Source: Chlorogloeopsis sp. ULAP01 | GTDB lineage: Bacteria > Cyanobacteriota > Cyanobacteriia > Cyanobacteriales > Nostocaceae | DNA: 64,000 nt | Assembly (NCBI RefSeq): GCF_030381805.1 | Contig: NZ_JAUDRH010000009.1 | Span: 186,001 to 250,000 of the forward strand | Direction of reading: 5' to 3' | Shown: positions 27,121 through 36,442 of the stretch, in pieces | Numbering within the stretch: position 1 is the stretch's first letter | Layout of the letters: every line of letters begins with the position of its first letter | Position numbers and translations under genes: made by a program | Notes under the pieces: generated by a model | The model's input: the letters and a program-made list of their open reading frames with translations, nothing else | What the model was told of the DNA's origin: nothing | Databases searched by the model: none

Positions 27121-28578
27121 TTATTTTCCTGACCGAATTTGTTGAATTAATTTATAAAAAGGTTGCCAATTATCTTCTTGAGCTATTGGTTCCCAAACTG
27201 ATTCAATTATCGGTCTTAAGATGACTGTACTGGGATTATAACGAACTAAAGATTGGGATATTTTATCGATTTCATCTGGAGTAAAATTACTTAAAATTCG
27301 ATGATAAATGCCTGACCAATGCAAGAATAGCTCTGAGTTTCCTAATGATTGGCCAATTTCTGATTTATTCATAATGTAACTTGCATCATCTCGCCATTCG
27401 GTGGAAAAACTTTGAGCCATGTCTGCAAAGAAATGGTGATAGCTAACTGGATAATGCTTCAAAAATGCAATTGTTGCCTCTAACAATTCCTCTGCTTCTG
27501 CTTCGGGTTTTTGTTCAAAACCTAGTTTCTTTAACATTAAAGAGCGATATTCAGCAAGATAATATCTATTAAAATTTGCTAATCCTGCTTCCATATCAGC
27601 GTGAGTAATTACAACTTTTAAGGCTTCTTGAAGTAATTCTAAATTCAACTTACAAATTTCTGGTTGGTTGATGTAACAATAACGTTTATAGTAATCAAAA
27701 TATGCGGCGGTAAAGAAGGGATCATAATTAGGAATAAAGGCATAGGGGCCATAATCAAAACTTTCCCCTGTGATTGACATATTATCGGTGTTTAGTACTG
27801 CATGACAAAAACCAGCCGCCATCCACTGTGCCACTAGTTCTGCTGTGCGTTTGACTAATTCTGCATAGAACAAAGCATATTTCTCTGTTTCACCGACTAA
27901 ATGTGGATAATATTGCTCAATGACATGATCTAACAACTTAATAGTTAAATCAGCACGACGAAGGTAGTGCAACCGCTCAAAAGTACCAAAACGAATGTGC
28001 GATCGGCTCAACCTTACCATTACTGAAGAACGGGTAGGAGAAGGTTCATCACCCCGCCAAAGGGATAAACCTGTTTCAACCATGCTCAGACAGCGTGAAG
28101 TTCGTACACCCATTGTATGCAACATTTCTGCTGCCAACACTTCGCGGACACCACCCTTAAGTGTAAGCATACCGTCACCACCGCGAGAGTAGGGCGTTCT
28201 GCCAGAACCTTTAGTACCAAAGTCATATAATTCGCCATCACTACCACGTACTTGCCCATACAGAAAACCTCTGCCGTCACCCAACTGAGGATTGTATTCC
28301 CCAAATTGATAGCCGTGGTATCGCAGTGCTAATAAGGGTTTCCGTTCCTCAAATTTACCGAAGGCGACAATGAAATCTTCATCTGTGACTGTTTGAGGAT
28401 CTAGCCCCAATTTGGGTAGGAGTGCGTCATTACGCCAGCGCAGGATATGTAGAGGAAATTCTGCTGCTGCTACTTCATCGTAGTAATCATCGCCCAAAGA
28501 TTCTAAGGCGGGTTCGTAGTTGAGAATCAAAAAAGGATTTTTAGAATTGGTATTTTTGGAAGTTTCAGCCAGAGTCAT
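27121..28578 (-). CDS. selO: Protein adenylyltransferase SelO (UPF0061/YdiU)
   Basis: A 485-residue pseudokinase-fold protein. It has the family blocks FGKFEERKPLLALRYHGYQFG, GDGRGFLYGQVRG, the FGTKGSGRTPYSRGGDGMLTLKGGVRE glycine-rich nucleotide loop, and HAVLNTDNMSITGESFDYGP with the metal-binding Asn/Asp. SelO transfers AMP to Ser, Thr or Tyr of target proteins and is linked to redox stress. E. coli SelO has a conserved C-terminal Cys (Sec in animals); here the last 40 residues have none. The gene is monocistronic, flanked by repeat-rich DNA. Confidence 0.93.
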   Translation of the reverse strand: MTLAETSKNTNSKNPFLILNYEPALESLGDDYYDEVAAAEFPLHILRWRNDALLPKLGLDPQTVTDEDFIVAFGKFEERKPLLALRYHGYQFGEYNPQLGDGRGFLYGQVRGSDGELYDFGTKGSGRTPYSRGGDGMLTLKGGVREVLAAEMLHTMGVRTSRCLSMVETGLSLWRGDEPSPTRSSVMVRLSRSHIRFGTFERLHYLRRADLTIKLLDHVIEQYYPHLVGETEKYALFYAELVKRTAELVAQWMAAGFCHAVLNTDNMSITGESFDYGPYAFIPNYDPFFTAAYFDYYKRYCYINQPEICKLNLELLQEALKVVITHADMEAGLANFNRYYLAEYRSLMLKKLGFEQKPEAEAEELLEATIAFLKHYPVSYHHFFADMAQSFSTEWRDDASYIMNKSEIGQSLGNSELFLHWSGIYHRILSNFTPDEIDKISQSLVRYNPSTVILRPIIESVWEPIAQEDNWQPFYKLIQQIRSGK

Positions 28579-28674
28579 TACGAGTACAGCTTAGTTCGTC
28601 TTCCCTTAATGGTACCTCTAAGGAGTTGTTCTGCCCGATGAGTTGGTTGTAAGACAGAAGACAGAAGGCAGTAG

Positions 28675-28772
28675 CCGCTACGCGTCTACTTACCCGACGG
28701 GAAGCCGGGCAAAGCCCGTCTACAGAAGTCGCTAGCTAACGCAACGCCTGACGGCGAACGCGCAAGAGCGTA
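28675..28772. repeat. GC-rich dispersed repeat cluster
   Basis: The stretch contains the palindromes GGGAAGCCGGGCAAAGCCCG and GCGTCTAC/GTAGGTAG-like segments, plus ACGGCGAACGCGC. It is far richer in G and C than its flanks and resembles repeat blocks scattered in Nostocales genomes. Confidence 0.6.
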
Positions 28773-28849
28773 GGTAGGAAAGAGAATTTGACTTGTTTGT
28801 TCTACTCTTAGTAGGTAGCGCGCCGCCTATATAACTACTTTTGAGTATC

Positions 28850-29410
28850 TTACCAATTAGAATTTATCAAACTCGTCAGAATATGATCTTGCCATTGCCC
28901 ATCAATTAATAAAAAATCTCGTGCATAGCCTTCTACAACAAATCCTAGCCTTTTTAACAACTTACCACTGCGTTGATTATGAGGCATATAATTTGCTGTG
29001 ATGCGATGCATTTTTAATTCTGTAAAGACATACTTAGTTGCTGCTTGTAAAGCTTCTGTCATATAACCTTTGCCTTGTTCTGCTTCTGCAATGCTATATC
29101 CCACATTGCAATATTGTGCTGCACCCCTAACAAAATTTGTAAAATTAATAGTTCCAATAATTCTGTTGTAGTTATTTTTTAAGAAAATAAACAACCTCAA
29201 GGAACGGTCGTTGACAAATTCATGTAAATTCACTTCTACTTGAAATTGCCAATACTCTTCAGTGAAAAAATTATCGTCCCAACGAGGATAAAAAGGAGTT
29301 AAATAATATTGATTGCTGGTGAAATATTCTATAATTTTTGGTATATCATCTTTTATCGCTATTCGTAATAATAAATGATCGGTTATGAGTATTGGTGGTT
29401 CTAAATTCAT
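28850..29410 (-). CDS. GNAT acetyltransferase, RimJ/RimL-like
   Basis: A 186-residue GCN5-related N-acetyltransferase. The opening LITDHLLLRIAIKDDIP, the GTINFTNFVRG strand, the acetyl-CoA loop EAEQGKGYMTEAL and the HNQRSGKLLKRLGFVVEGYARDFLLIDGQW tail are the usual RimJ/RimL pattern. Targets might be ribosomal protein N-termini or other amines; the sequence does not decide. It is read on the same strand as selO, about 270 bp upstream of it. Confidence 0.88.
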   Translation of the reverse strand: MNLEPPILITDHLLLRIAIKDDIPKIIEYFTSNQYYLTPFYPRWDDNFFTEEYWQFQVEVNLHEFVNDRSLRLFIFLKNNYNRIIGTINFTNFVRGAAQYCNVGYSIAEAEQGKGYMTEALQAATKYVFTELKMHRITANYMPHNQRSGKLLKRLGFVVEGYARDFLLIDGQWQDHILTSLINSNW

Positions 29411-29755
29411 ATTCGGAAGAATGTAATACTATATATATTTATTATTTTAATAATTTTATTAGATTTTATATGGACTCAATGTAATGGGAAAAAGATAAAA
29501 TCTGACACATCTGATGAAGTGACGGAGGAATATACCCTTCAGTTGCTAATTCAGTAGTAAAAATTATATTCTTCACATCACTTAAATATTGCTTACTTGA
29601 TTTTTGAGTAAAAATTACAAATGCGATCGCCTACTGTGTCCGGTAAGAGCAGAAAATTTTCCAGATTTTCTGTCTTCGGCTAGCACCATCGCCCGGAATG
29701 CAGCGTGTGATGTAGGTTAATAAATCAGGAATTCATAAACAAAGGAAGATGAGCC
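29411..29755. other. Divergent spacer between GNAT gene and bioB
   Basis: A 345-bp AT-rich spacer, with GC-richer DNA around 29620-29710. Promoters of both genes are expected here. No biotin-repressor-like palindrome or riboswitch was recognised. Confidence 0.45.
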
Positions 29756-30760
29756 GTGGGAATACGCTACGATTGGCAGGAAACAGAAATCAGGGCAGTA
29801 TACTTTACACCATTGCTAGAGCTAATTTATCAAGCTGCTAGCATACATCGCCAATATCACGATCCCAAACAGATCCAAGTTTGTAAGCTTGTCTCTATTA
29901 AAACAGGAGGTTGTCCGGAAGATTGTAGCTACTGCGCTCAGTCTTCTCGCTATAAAACAGAAGTTAAACCACAAGCACTTCTAGACAAAGAGACAGTGGT
30001 TAACATTGCCCAGCAAGCAAAAAAAAGTGGCATTAGCCGCGTTTGTATGGGTGCTGCTTGGCGAGAAGTGCGAGATAATTCACAATTTGACGAAGTTTTG
30101 GACATGGTAAAGGAGGTAACAGCATTAGGCTTAGAAGTATGCTGCACTCTCGGAATGCTGACACCAGCACAGGCAAAGCGTCTTGAAGAGGCGGGGCTGT
30201 ACGCTTATAACCATAACCTAGATACTTCGCAAGATTACTACAGTACAATTATCACCACTAGAACTTACGGCGATCGCCTCAACACAATTCAAAACGTCCG
30301 TCAAACAAATGTCACTGTTTGTTCTGGTGGCATTCTTGGTTTAGGTGAAACAGTTGAAGACAGAATTTCTATGCTGCACACTCTGGCAACTCTACATCCT
30401 CATCCAGAGTCTGTACCAATTAACATTCTCTCCCAAGTCCAGGGTACACCCTTAGAAAATCAACCTGACGTGCCGATTTGGGATGTAGTGCGAGCGATCG
30501 CCACAGCACGTGTAGTTATGCCAGCTGCGGACATACGCTTAAGTGCAGGCAGAGCCAGACTTTCTCACGTTGAACAAGCTTTATGTTTTTTGGCAGGAGC
30601 AAATTCTATTTTTTCTAGTGATGACGGGCATATGTTAACTGTAACTACACCATGTCCAGGTTATAGTGCCGATCAAGAAATGTTAAATTTACTTGGTTTA
30701 GAAATGCGTCCGCCATTTGTACGTCAACAGAAAGTGACACAAGAAGTTGTAGTCAGATAG
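29756..30760 (+). CDS. bioB: Biotin synthase
   Basis: A 334-residue radical SAM enzyme that inserts sulfur into dethiobiotin. The cluster motif CPEDCSYC (Cys-x3-Cys-x2-Cys) is followed by AQSSRY; GAAWREVRD, YNHNLDTS, GGILGLGE, LSAGRAR and the C-terminal SIFSSD segments are typical, and the residues for the auxiliary 2Fe-2S cluster are in place. The start is GTG at 29756 with AAGGAAG about 8-14 bp upstream; the nearby ATG is out of frame. petL follows on the opposite strand. Confidence 0.95.
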   Translation: MGIRYDWQETEIRAVYFTPLLELIYQAASIHRQYHDPKQIQVCKLVSIKTGGCPEDCSYCAQSSRYKTEVKPQALLDKETVVNIAQQAKKSGISRVCMGAAWREVRDNSQFDEVLDMVKEVTALGLEVCCTLGMLTPAQAKRLEEAGLYAYNHNLDTSQDYYSTIITTRTYGDRLNTIQNVRQTNVTVCSGGILGLGETVEDRISMLHTLATLHPHPESVPINILSQVQGTPLENQPDVPIWDVVRAIATARVVMPAADIRLSAGRARLSHVEQALCFLAGANSIFSSDDGHMLTVTTPCPGYSADQEMLNLLGLEMRPPFVRQQKVTQEVVVR

Positions 30761-30888
30761 CACAAAATAGGACACAGGGATAAAGAATTGAGGGAGTTGA
30801 GGGAGGTGAAGAAGTAATAAGAGTAAATTCTTCCCCATATTCCTTATCTTCCTCATCTGTTCCTCCCCTACTCTCCGCGTCTTCTGCT

Positions 30889-30984
30889 TTAAATTATCTT
30901 GGCGGCACGCAAACCGAACAACAAACCAACGGCGATGCCCAAGAAGATTGCTAAGAAAACAACATAAAATACTACAGCTAACAT
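30889..30984 (-). CDS. petL: Cytochrome b6f complex subunit PetL
   Basis: A 31-residue protein, MLAVVFYVV then FLAIFLGIAVGLLFGLR, ending AAKII, with one membrane helix and a short basic tail. Length, start and the GLLFGLR-x-AKI ending match cyanobacterial PetL (subunit VI), a peripheral helix of the cytochrome b6f complex that stabilises the dimer in the thylakoid membrane. GGAG stands about 9 bp before the ATG on the minus strand. It converges with bioB. Confidence 0.9.
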   Translation of the reverse strand: MLAVVFYVVFLAIFLGIAVGLLFGLRAAKII

Positions 30985-31392
30985 TTACGTTTCTCCACAA
31001 TTGTCTACTAAATCTATTGAATCATTAGTTAGGGATAGTTCGTGACAGTTGGGAGTAACTCAGCCTTACTAAATCTTTGTGTTATTGCTTAGTGTAAATT
31101 CATTGTGACCTTCAACGCAGAGGGGAGGCAGCGCGCCCTTGGGGGTTTCCTCGTTGTAGCGACTGCCGTCGCGCAAAGGAAAACGCAGAGGAACGCAGAG
31201 TTTTTGATAGAGAATTCACTACTACTGCCGAAATTTAGAATTTCTGTGATGTAGACATAATATAAACGTGTTATTACCCTGGCGTAAGCTTCCAATTGCT
31301 GCTTAGAAGTTTATGCTTGGTTTGCGATCGCGCTAAATATATTCGTTTAAATACTGAACTAAAGTTATTTATTGCTACCAAAAGAGGTCAGG
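30985..31392. other. Spacer between petL and sodC
   Basis: Divergent region of about 400 bp. The half nearer petL should hold its promoter. At about 31115-31200 there is a GC-rich repeat with AACGCAGAG copies and GCAGCGCGCCCTTGGGGG. A HIP1 octamer lies near 31326. No gene seen. Confidence 0.5.
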
Positions 31393-31983
31393 TTGAGTAA
31401 GTTTTCACTCTTTAAATCTTTATTATTATTTGGAGTTTCCTTGTGCCTAGTACTAGTTTGTCAAGTTACATGGGGGCAACCAAGCATACAAACCAATCTA
31501 TTACAAGCACAAGCTAAGATTGCAGGTACAGATATTAATGGCGTAATAATTCTAACACATATAGGAAATGAGTCAGTACGGATTCGGGGTCAAATTCAAG
31601 GCAATCCAGCCAAGCTGACTCCTGGGCCACATGGATTCCACATTCATTCTGTAGGTATGTGCGAACCGGATGCTCAACCTCCTTTTGTTACCAGTGGTGG
31701 ACATTTTGATCCTGGGCCTTCTGGATCAGAACTTCCTGTAGAGGCAAAACATCCCGATCATGCAGGTGACTTGCCGAATTTGGTAGTAGATGAGCAAGGA
31801 AGTGCAATATACGATGTCGTAACCGATAAAGTCACTTTAAGTGAAGGTTTGTTCAGTTTGTTTGATAGCAATGGTAGTGCCTTTATTCTTCACCAATTAC
31901 CAGATAAACAACAAGCAAACGGCACTGCGGCAGATGCAGGTGGAGGACGGATAGCCTGTGGGGTGATAACTCGTAATATTTGA
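31393..31983 (+). CDS. sodC: Exported Cu/Zn superoxide dismutase
   Basis: About 196 residues from the TTG at 31393, which has AGAGGT just upstream; a TTG at 31372 is in frame but lacks a ribosome-binding site. A signal peptide (FSLFKSLLLFGVSLCLVLV) directs export. The catalytic set is complete: copper ligands in HGFHIH, the bridging His in GGHFDP, zinc ligands in KHPDHAGD, a later copper His in ILHQLPD, and the Cys pair (GMCEPD and IACGVI) for the structural disulfide. It dismutates superoxide in the periplasm or lumen. The electrostatic-loop Arg usually seen before ACGVI is present (GGRIACG). Confidence 0.92.
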   Translation: MSKFSLFKSLLLFGVSLCLVLVCQVTWGQPSIQTNLLQAQAKIAGTDINGVIILTHIGNESVRIRGQIQGNPAKLTPGPHGFHIHSVGMCEPDAQPPFVTSGGHFDPGPSGSELPVEAKHPDHAGDLPNLVVDEQGSAIYDVVTDKVTLSEGLFSLFDSNGSAFILHQLPDKQQANGTAADAGGGRIACGVITRNI

Positions 31984-32060
31984 CTGATCGCCAGTTAAAC
32001 AATGAAGCCAACGCAGCATTGCGGTAAAATAACCGACACGCGCTTGGAAGGGTATTGGCA

Positions 32061-33152
32061 ATGGCTTCTACAATCAAAGTAAATTTACCGCAGCAGTCTT
32101 ATGATATTGCGATCGCACCAGGTGGTTTAGATCGACTGGGAGAGTATATGTCAGGTTTGAAGCTGGGCAAGAAAGTGTTGCTAGTTTCTAACCCGACTGT
32201 TTTTCAACATTACGGACAAAGAGCGATCGCATCTCTACAAACTGCTGATTTTGAAGTTGTAAGCTGCATCCTACCCGATGGCGAAAACTACAAAACTCTG
32301 GAGTCTTTACAAAAAATCTATGATGTAGCTTTGGAAAATCGCCTAGAACGCTCCTCAACTATGGTGGCTTTGGGAGGGGGCGTGATTGGTGATATGACTG
32401 GTTTTGCTGCGGCGACTTGGTTGCGGGGAATCAACTTTGTGCAAGTACCTACCACTCTTTTAGCAATGGTAGATGCGGCAATAGGTGGCAAAACAGGTGT
32501 TAATCATCCCCAAGGCAAGAATTTGATTGGGGCATTTCATCAACCGGGTTTGGTATTAATCGATCCAGAGGTATTACAAACTCTACCTGTACGAGAGTTT
32601 CGTGCTGGCATGGCAGAAGTGATCAAATATGGTGTGATTTGGGATGCTCAACTATTTGCAGAATTGGAAGCAAGTCAGCACCTTGATGCAATGGGTGATA
32701 TGAAGTCGGAATTAATAGACTGCATTTTAGTGCGTTCTTGTCAAGCCAAAGCTGATGTAGTCAGCAAGGATGAAAAAGAAGCCGGACTGCGAGCGATACT
32801 CAACTACGGACACACCATTGGGCATGCGGTAGAAAGTTTAACTGGTTATACGCAAGTACTGCATGGTGAAGGAGTGGCAATTGGGATGGTAGCAGCAGGA
32901 GAAATTGCTGTACAACTAGGGATGTGGACGCAACAAGAAACGGAACGGCAAAACGCCTTGATTGAAAAAGCAGGTTTGCCAACCAAGTTACCAGTCGGGT
33001 TAGATATTGAAGCGACGATTGAGGCGTTACAGATAGACAAGAAAGTGAAGGCAGGGAAAGTCAGATTTGTTTTGCCAACACAAATTGGTGTGGTGAAGGT
33101 AACTGACCAAGTACCATCAGATATTATCCGGCAAGTATTGCGGGGTATGTAG
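32061..33152 (+). CDS. aroB: 3-Dehydroquinate synthase
   Basis: A 363-residue enzyme of the shikimate pathway, converting DAHP to 3-dehydroquinate with NAD and a metal ion. DGENYKTLESL, GGGVIGDMTGFAAATWLRGI, PTTLLAMVDAAIGGKTGVNHPQGKN and the metal-binding NYGHTIGHAVES and HGEGVAIGM are all standard. The ATG at 32061 has GGAAGGG eight bases upstream and is preferred over the TTG two codons earlier. It lies 77 bp after sodC and may share its transcript, though their functions are unrelated. Confidence 0.95.
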   Translation: MASTIKVNLPQQSYDIAIAPGGLDRLGEYMSGLKLGKKVLLVSNPTVFQHYGQRAIASLQTADFEVVSCILPDGENYKTLESLQKIYDVALENRLERSSTMVALGGGVIGDMTGFAAATWLRGINFVQVPTTLLAMVDAAIGGKTGVNHPQGKNLIGAFHQPGLVLIDPEVLQTLPVREFRAGMAEVIKYGVIWDAQLFAELEASQHLDAMGDMKSELIDCILVRSCQAKADVVSKDEKEAGLRAILNYGHTIGHAVESLTGYTQVLHGEGVAIGMVAAGEIAVQLGMWTQQETERQNALIEKAGLPTKLPVGLDIEATIEALQIDKKVKAGKVRFVLPTQIGVVKVTDQVPSDIIRQVLRGM

Positions 33153-33290
33153 TAAAGGGGACTGGTGATTGGGGATTGGGAAGAAGAGGACACGGGGAGG
33201 GGGAGAAGGGGGGAGATAAGGGGAAAATCTTTCTCCTGTCCCCTTGTCCTTCCTTCTGCCTTCTGTCTTGCCCTAAGGGCATTGAAAAAA

Positions 33291-34985
33291 TTACTGAGCT
33301 TTAACTAAATAAGGTGAGGGAATTGCTTGAGCGCGTCCAGCGTTTACCAGTGCTTGGTAAACAAATGCGGCAACGTCTGCTCTAGTAGCCTGACGGTTAG
33401 GATTTAGTTGCTTGACTGTGGGGTAATTGACTACCAACTGTCGTGCAGTTGCAGCAGCGACTGGAGCAGCTGCATACTGGGGAATTTGGGAAGCATCGGC
33501 GTACAAGGAAAGCACACTTTGATTGTCAGCCGATAAACCTAAACCGTTTGCTAAAGCAACTAACGCCTGCACTCGTGGAATTTGCTGCTCTGGTTTAAAC
33601 GTGCGATCAGGATAACCAGCAATAAAACCACCTTGGGAAGCAGTTTGAATGGCGTTGTAAGCCCAGTATTTACTAGCGACATCCCTAAAGTTAATAGCTT
33701 CACGTTTGGGTGTTGGAGCAAAGGCTTTAGTGACAATAGCAGCAAATTGAGCACGTGTGACAGGTTCATTGGGTTTAAAGGTGCCATCAGGAAACCCAGC
33801 AATAATATTCCGGGATGCTAAAGCTTCGATATGGCTTTTTGCCCAATAACCGACTGGAACATCTTTGAAAGCAACTGCACCGCCTGCTGGTGGCTTAACC
33901 TCAGCCGCAACAAACTCGACGGAGCCAGCAATTTTCTTGGCATCAATATCGTTGCCAATAGCAAGAATCTTAATAGTCTTGGTGGCGTTATGCAGATCGT
34001 GGCGAGTGTTACTGCGGATCAGATTATCACCTGGACTTTCTGGAGAGCCAAGATCTGGTTCGGCATTGATAGTTGCCACTACACCATCGCGCTTGTTGTT
34101 CTGAATCACATTCTTACGCAACATCGGCTTGGCTGACTCTGAGATATAAATACCATCTATGTTTTGTAAAATTTGATTTCCCTCAATCAAAGGTGTGGAA
34201 GTACCTCCAATTGCCAAGCCAAAGCCAGTGTCTTGAAACAAGTTATTGCGAATTTCTCCAGAAGCAGATTTAGCTACCGAAACTCCGTTACCTTTGTTTT
34301 GGACAAAGACATTATTTTCAATTTTGGGATTCGCTGTACCCGTAACAAAAACACCTTCTCGAACGCTATTGGTGAAGGTACTATTTGCAATTGTAGGATT
34401 CGCTGATTCTACCCATATAGCAGTGCCACGACTGTCTGCGTTAGTCACTGTGACTCCAGTAATCACGCTATCTTTGTCAGCCCGAATCGTCACATTTTGA
34501 CGGGCAAAGGTGGGACTGATATAAGTACCGCTACCTTGAATTAATATTGCTTGACCTTTGGTGGATTCGTCACCCCGGAGTGTTACGCCTGGTTTGATTA
34601 GTAGTGGGAAGGTTTCTCCACTTTCTGCGTTGTAGGTACCAGGAGCTAGTTGAATTATTGTACCTGGTTGAGCCTGATTAAGAGCATAAGTAATGGTTTT
34701 ATAAGGCTGTGCTTGTGAACTACCAGCACCAGCAGTGTCCGATCCTGTTTCTGAATTAACGTAAATTATGCTTCCACTTGCTGGAACTTGTGCCAATAAA
34801 GTAGTGTTAATACCTTGATTGTAGGTAGTATCGGCATTTACCTCTGTGGATAGAAGAATTGAGCCGCTAGAAAACAGTAACACTGTGCTTAGTGCCACTG
34901 GTAAACGGAGAGTATTTCCGAAGTTTTGTCCACAATTAAGGCGAAAAGTGTTTTTTTGTGGAGTGGGAAAACCCTGATGTTTCAT
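33291..34985 (-). CDS. Exported beta-helix (DUF1565) protein with three C-terminal SLH domains
   Basis: A 564-residue secreted protein. After a signal peptide comes a DUF1565 region at about 75-300 (IYVNSETGSDTAGAGSS...), a parallel beta-helix with repeats such as NNLFQDTGFGLAIGG and GNQILQNIDGIYIS. Three S-layer homology repeats fill about 365-555: FKDVPVGYWAKSHIEALA, FRDVASKYWAYNAIQTAS and a weaker third. SLH domains bind peptidoglycan-linked polymers, so this is a cell-wall surface protein, perhaps polysaccharide-binding. The order (helix first, SLH last) differs from cyanobacterial SLH porins. It is convergent with aroB. Confidence 0.88.
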   Translation of the reverse strand: MKHQGFPTPQKNTFRLNCGQNFGNTLRLPVALSTVLLFSSGSILLSTEVNADTTYNQGINTTLLAQVPASGSIIYVNSETGSDTAGAGSSQAQPYKTITYALNQAQPGTIIQLAPGTYNAESGETFPLLIKPGVTLRGDESTKGQAILIQGSGTYISPTFARQNVTIRADKDSVITGVTVTNADSRGTAIWVESANPTIANSTFTNSVREGVFVTGTANPKIENNVFVQNKGNGVSVAKSASGEIRNNLFQDTGFGLAIGGTSTPLIEGNQILQNIDGIYISESAKPMLRKNVIQNNKRDGVVATINAEPDLGSPESPGDNLIRSNTRHDLHNATKTIKILAIGNDIDAKKIAGSVEFVAAEVKPPAGGAVAFKDVPVGYWAKSHIEALASRNIIAGFPDGTFKPNEPVTRAQFAAIVTKAFAPTPKREAINFRDVASKYWAYNAIQTASQGGFIAGYPDRTFKPEQQIPRVQALVALANGLGLSADNQSVLSLYADASQIPQYAAAPVAAATARQLVVNYPTVKQLNPNRQATRADVAAFVYQALVNAGRAQAIPSPYLVKAQ

Positions 34986-35847
34986 CTTAATTTATGTCTG
35001 TGATGTGCTGAATTACCGTTTGTTCAACAAGGTGTCAATTGCAGCCGAGTAGCTGTCAAACCCATGCAAAACTATAGCGGATGACCAGTACCTTAGCAGC
35101 TCGGTTCCCTATGTGTAAAACATAAATTTTTTGTTGTGTTTTATTGTGTAATTTTTAGACTTTAATTCATCACAGACATGAACTTACTTGCTACAACACT
35201 GAACTTTGACGGCAAGCGTCGCACATTTGATATCACGCAAAAGTACTGCTGTAACTACAGCTATTGTGCGTTGCACACTTAATTCGGTTTTACCGTATAT
35301 TCGCTGTGAGTAATGTATTTCTTAGTAAAAGCTTATTCTAGAGAAAACTAGTATGAGCAAAGTGGAGTGAGTTAATAAATTATCAAAAACTCAGGTTATT
35401 TGTAACTTACACCTTCATAACTCAGCTTTACTCATCAAAACAACGTATAATAATACACTAAATCTTAAATAAACTTAATATTTATATACATTTAGCAATA
35501 TAGAGAGATAAAAAATAAAAAAAATATTAGGAAATCAAAAAATGCAAAATTTTCTGTAAAACTAATAATTGTTCAAACGGGGTCGGCCAATATAAAGACC
35601 CTGAATATAAACTAAAACTTTTAAAAGGAGTCAAAAAATTTAAAGACTCCCAATAATATGTAGCTCACAATGTTCCATGCGCCAAGCTGTATAGTATCAG
35701 CCTTGGTGCTTTTAATTTATAAATATTTGTCGCGGCTTGGAGAAACCATGTGCAGTGAGCAAGCAGCGTACACCGTCAGGATTTGAATAACCATTGTATA
35801 TAGATTCTGATGTTGAGCCTGTATTGTCCTCGGTTATTTGGAAAAAA

Positions 35848-35883
35848 AACTGGAAGCTCTATGATATTTATGAGCTTCCAGTT
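35848..35883 (-). terminator. Strong intrinsic terminator, minus strand
   Basis: Perfect 12-bp arms AACTGGAAGCTC and GAGCTTCCAGTT with a 12-nt loop, followed on the minus strand by eight T residues. It is far from hetP, which has its own terminator, so it implies a separate minus-strand transcript starting between about 35890 and 36340. Confidence 0.85.
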
Positions 35884-35935
35884 GTCGCTTTATCAATTGT
35901 TATTGAAAAAGTAGAAGGAATCCTAATCGGGAGAA

Positions 35936-36043
35936 TTAAGATGGGATAATTGAAACAGAAGCAAAGTTACTATCAGTTCCAGTAGTCAAAAGTAGTTTTA
36001 CCGTTACTTTTTCTTTTTCCGTGAAAGTTTTGCTTTTAAACAT
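35936..36043 (-). CDS. Possible 35-residue peptide gene downstream of hetP
   Basis: A minus-strand frame from ATG at 36043 to TAA at 35936 encodes 35 residues: a charged start MFKSKTFTEKEK, then VTVKLLLTTGTDSNFASVS and IIPS. It ends 53 bp before the strong terminator. No ribosome-binding site is visible and it matches no family I know. It might be a small protein, a fragment of a lost gene with a beta-strand-rich fold, or chance coding inside a non-coding RNA. Confidence 0.3.
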   Translation of the reverse strand: MFKSKTFTEKEKVTVKLLLTTGTDSNFASVSIIPS

Positions 36044-36346
36044 TAACTTTTTAGGAACTTAGCAACACCCACCCCGATGTTGAAAGTTTTATTAGCAATG
36101 CTTAGACTAATTCAGAAAAATAACCACCAACAGTACGGTCTGACTCTTGGAAACCGGAGTAAAGGAGAATTTTACTTCTTAACAATTTGAGTAATTAAAA
36201 AATCAGTTTTATGTATTTTAGAGTTTTCTCCTTACTTATAATTTTTACTTCAAGCAGCTATCTTGTACTTGTTATTTATAATATTCCTAATGTTCATAAT
36301 TAATTTGCCACTTTGGCAGAATGATTTCAAGGTTAAAAAAACATAG

Positions 36347-36375
36347 ATCCCCGCCTTCTTCAAGAAGTCGGGGAT
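36347..36375 (-). terminator. hetP terminator (dispersed hairpin type)
   Basis: ATCCCCGCCTTCTT and AAGAAGTCGGGGAT pair with one mismatch; on the minus strand the stem is followed, after CTATG, by TTTTTTT. It lies about 70 bp beyond the hetP stop and is the same repeat type as at 19430. Confidence 0.75.
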
Positions 36376-36442
36376 ATTTACTTATATAGCGATCGCTAAC
36401 TTCATCAACAAACTTCAATCATCTGGTGACTCAAAAGATATT

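Larger units (their letters stand above)
34986..36442. other. Long spacer downstream of hetP
   Basis: A 1457-bp AT-rich stretch between hetP and the SLH gene, both on the minus strand. I can support three things in it: the hetP terminator (36347-36375), a 35-codon frame (35936-36043), and a strong minus-strand terminator (35848-35883). The remaining 850 bp upstream of the SLH gene should hold its promoter; no other signal is recognisable. Confidence 0.6.

Noticed and set aside
26951..27145. 64-codon plus-strand frame near the end of selO
   Set aside because: It lies in GC-rich repeats and overlaps the selO stop on the other strand; composition is that of the repeat.
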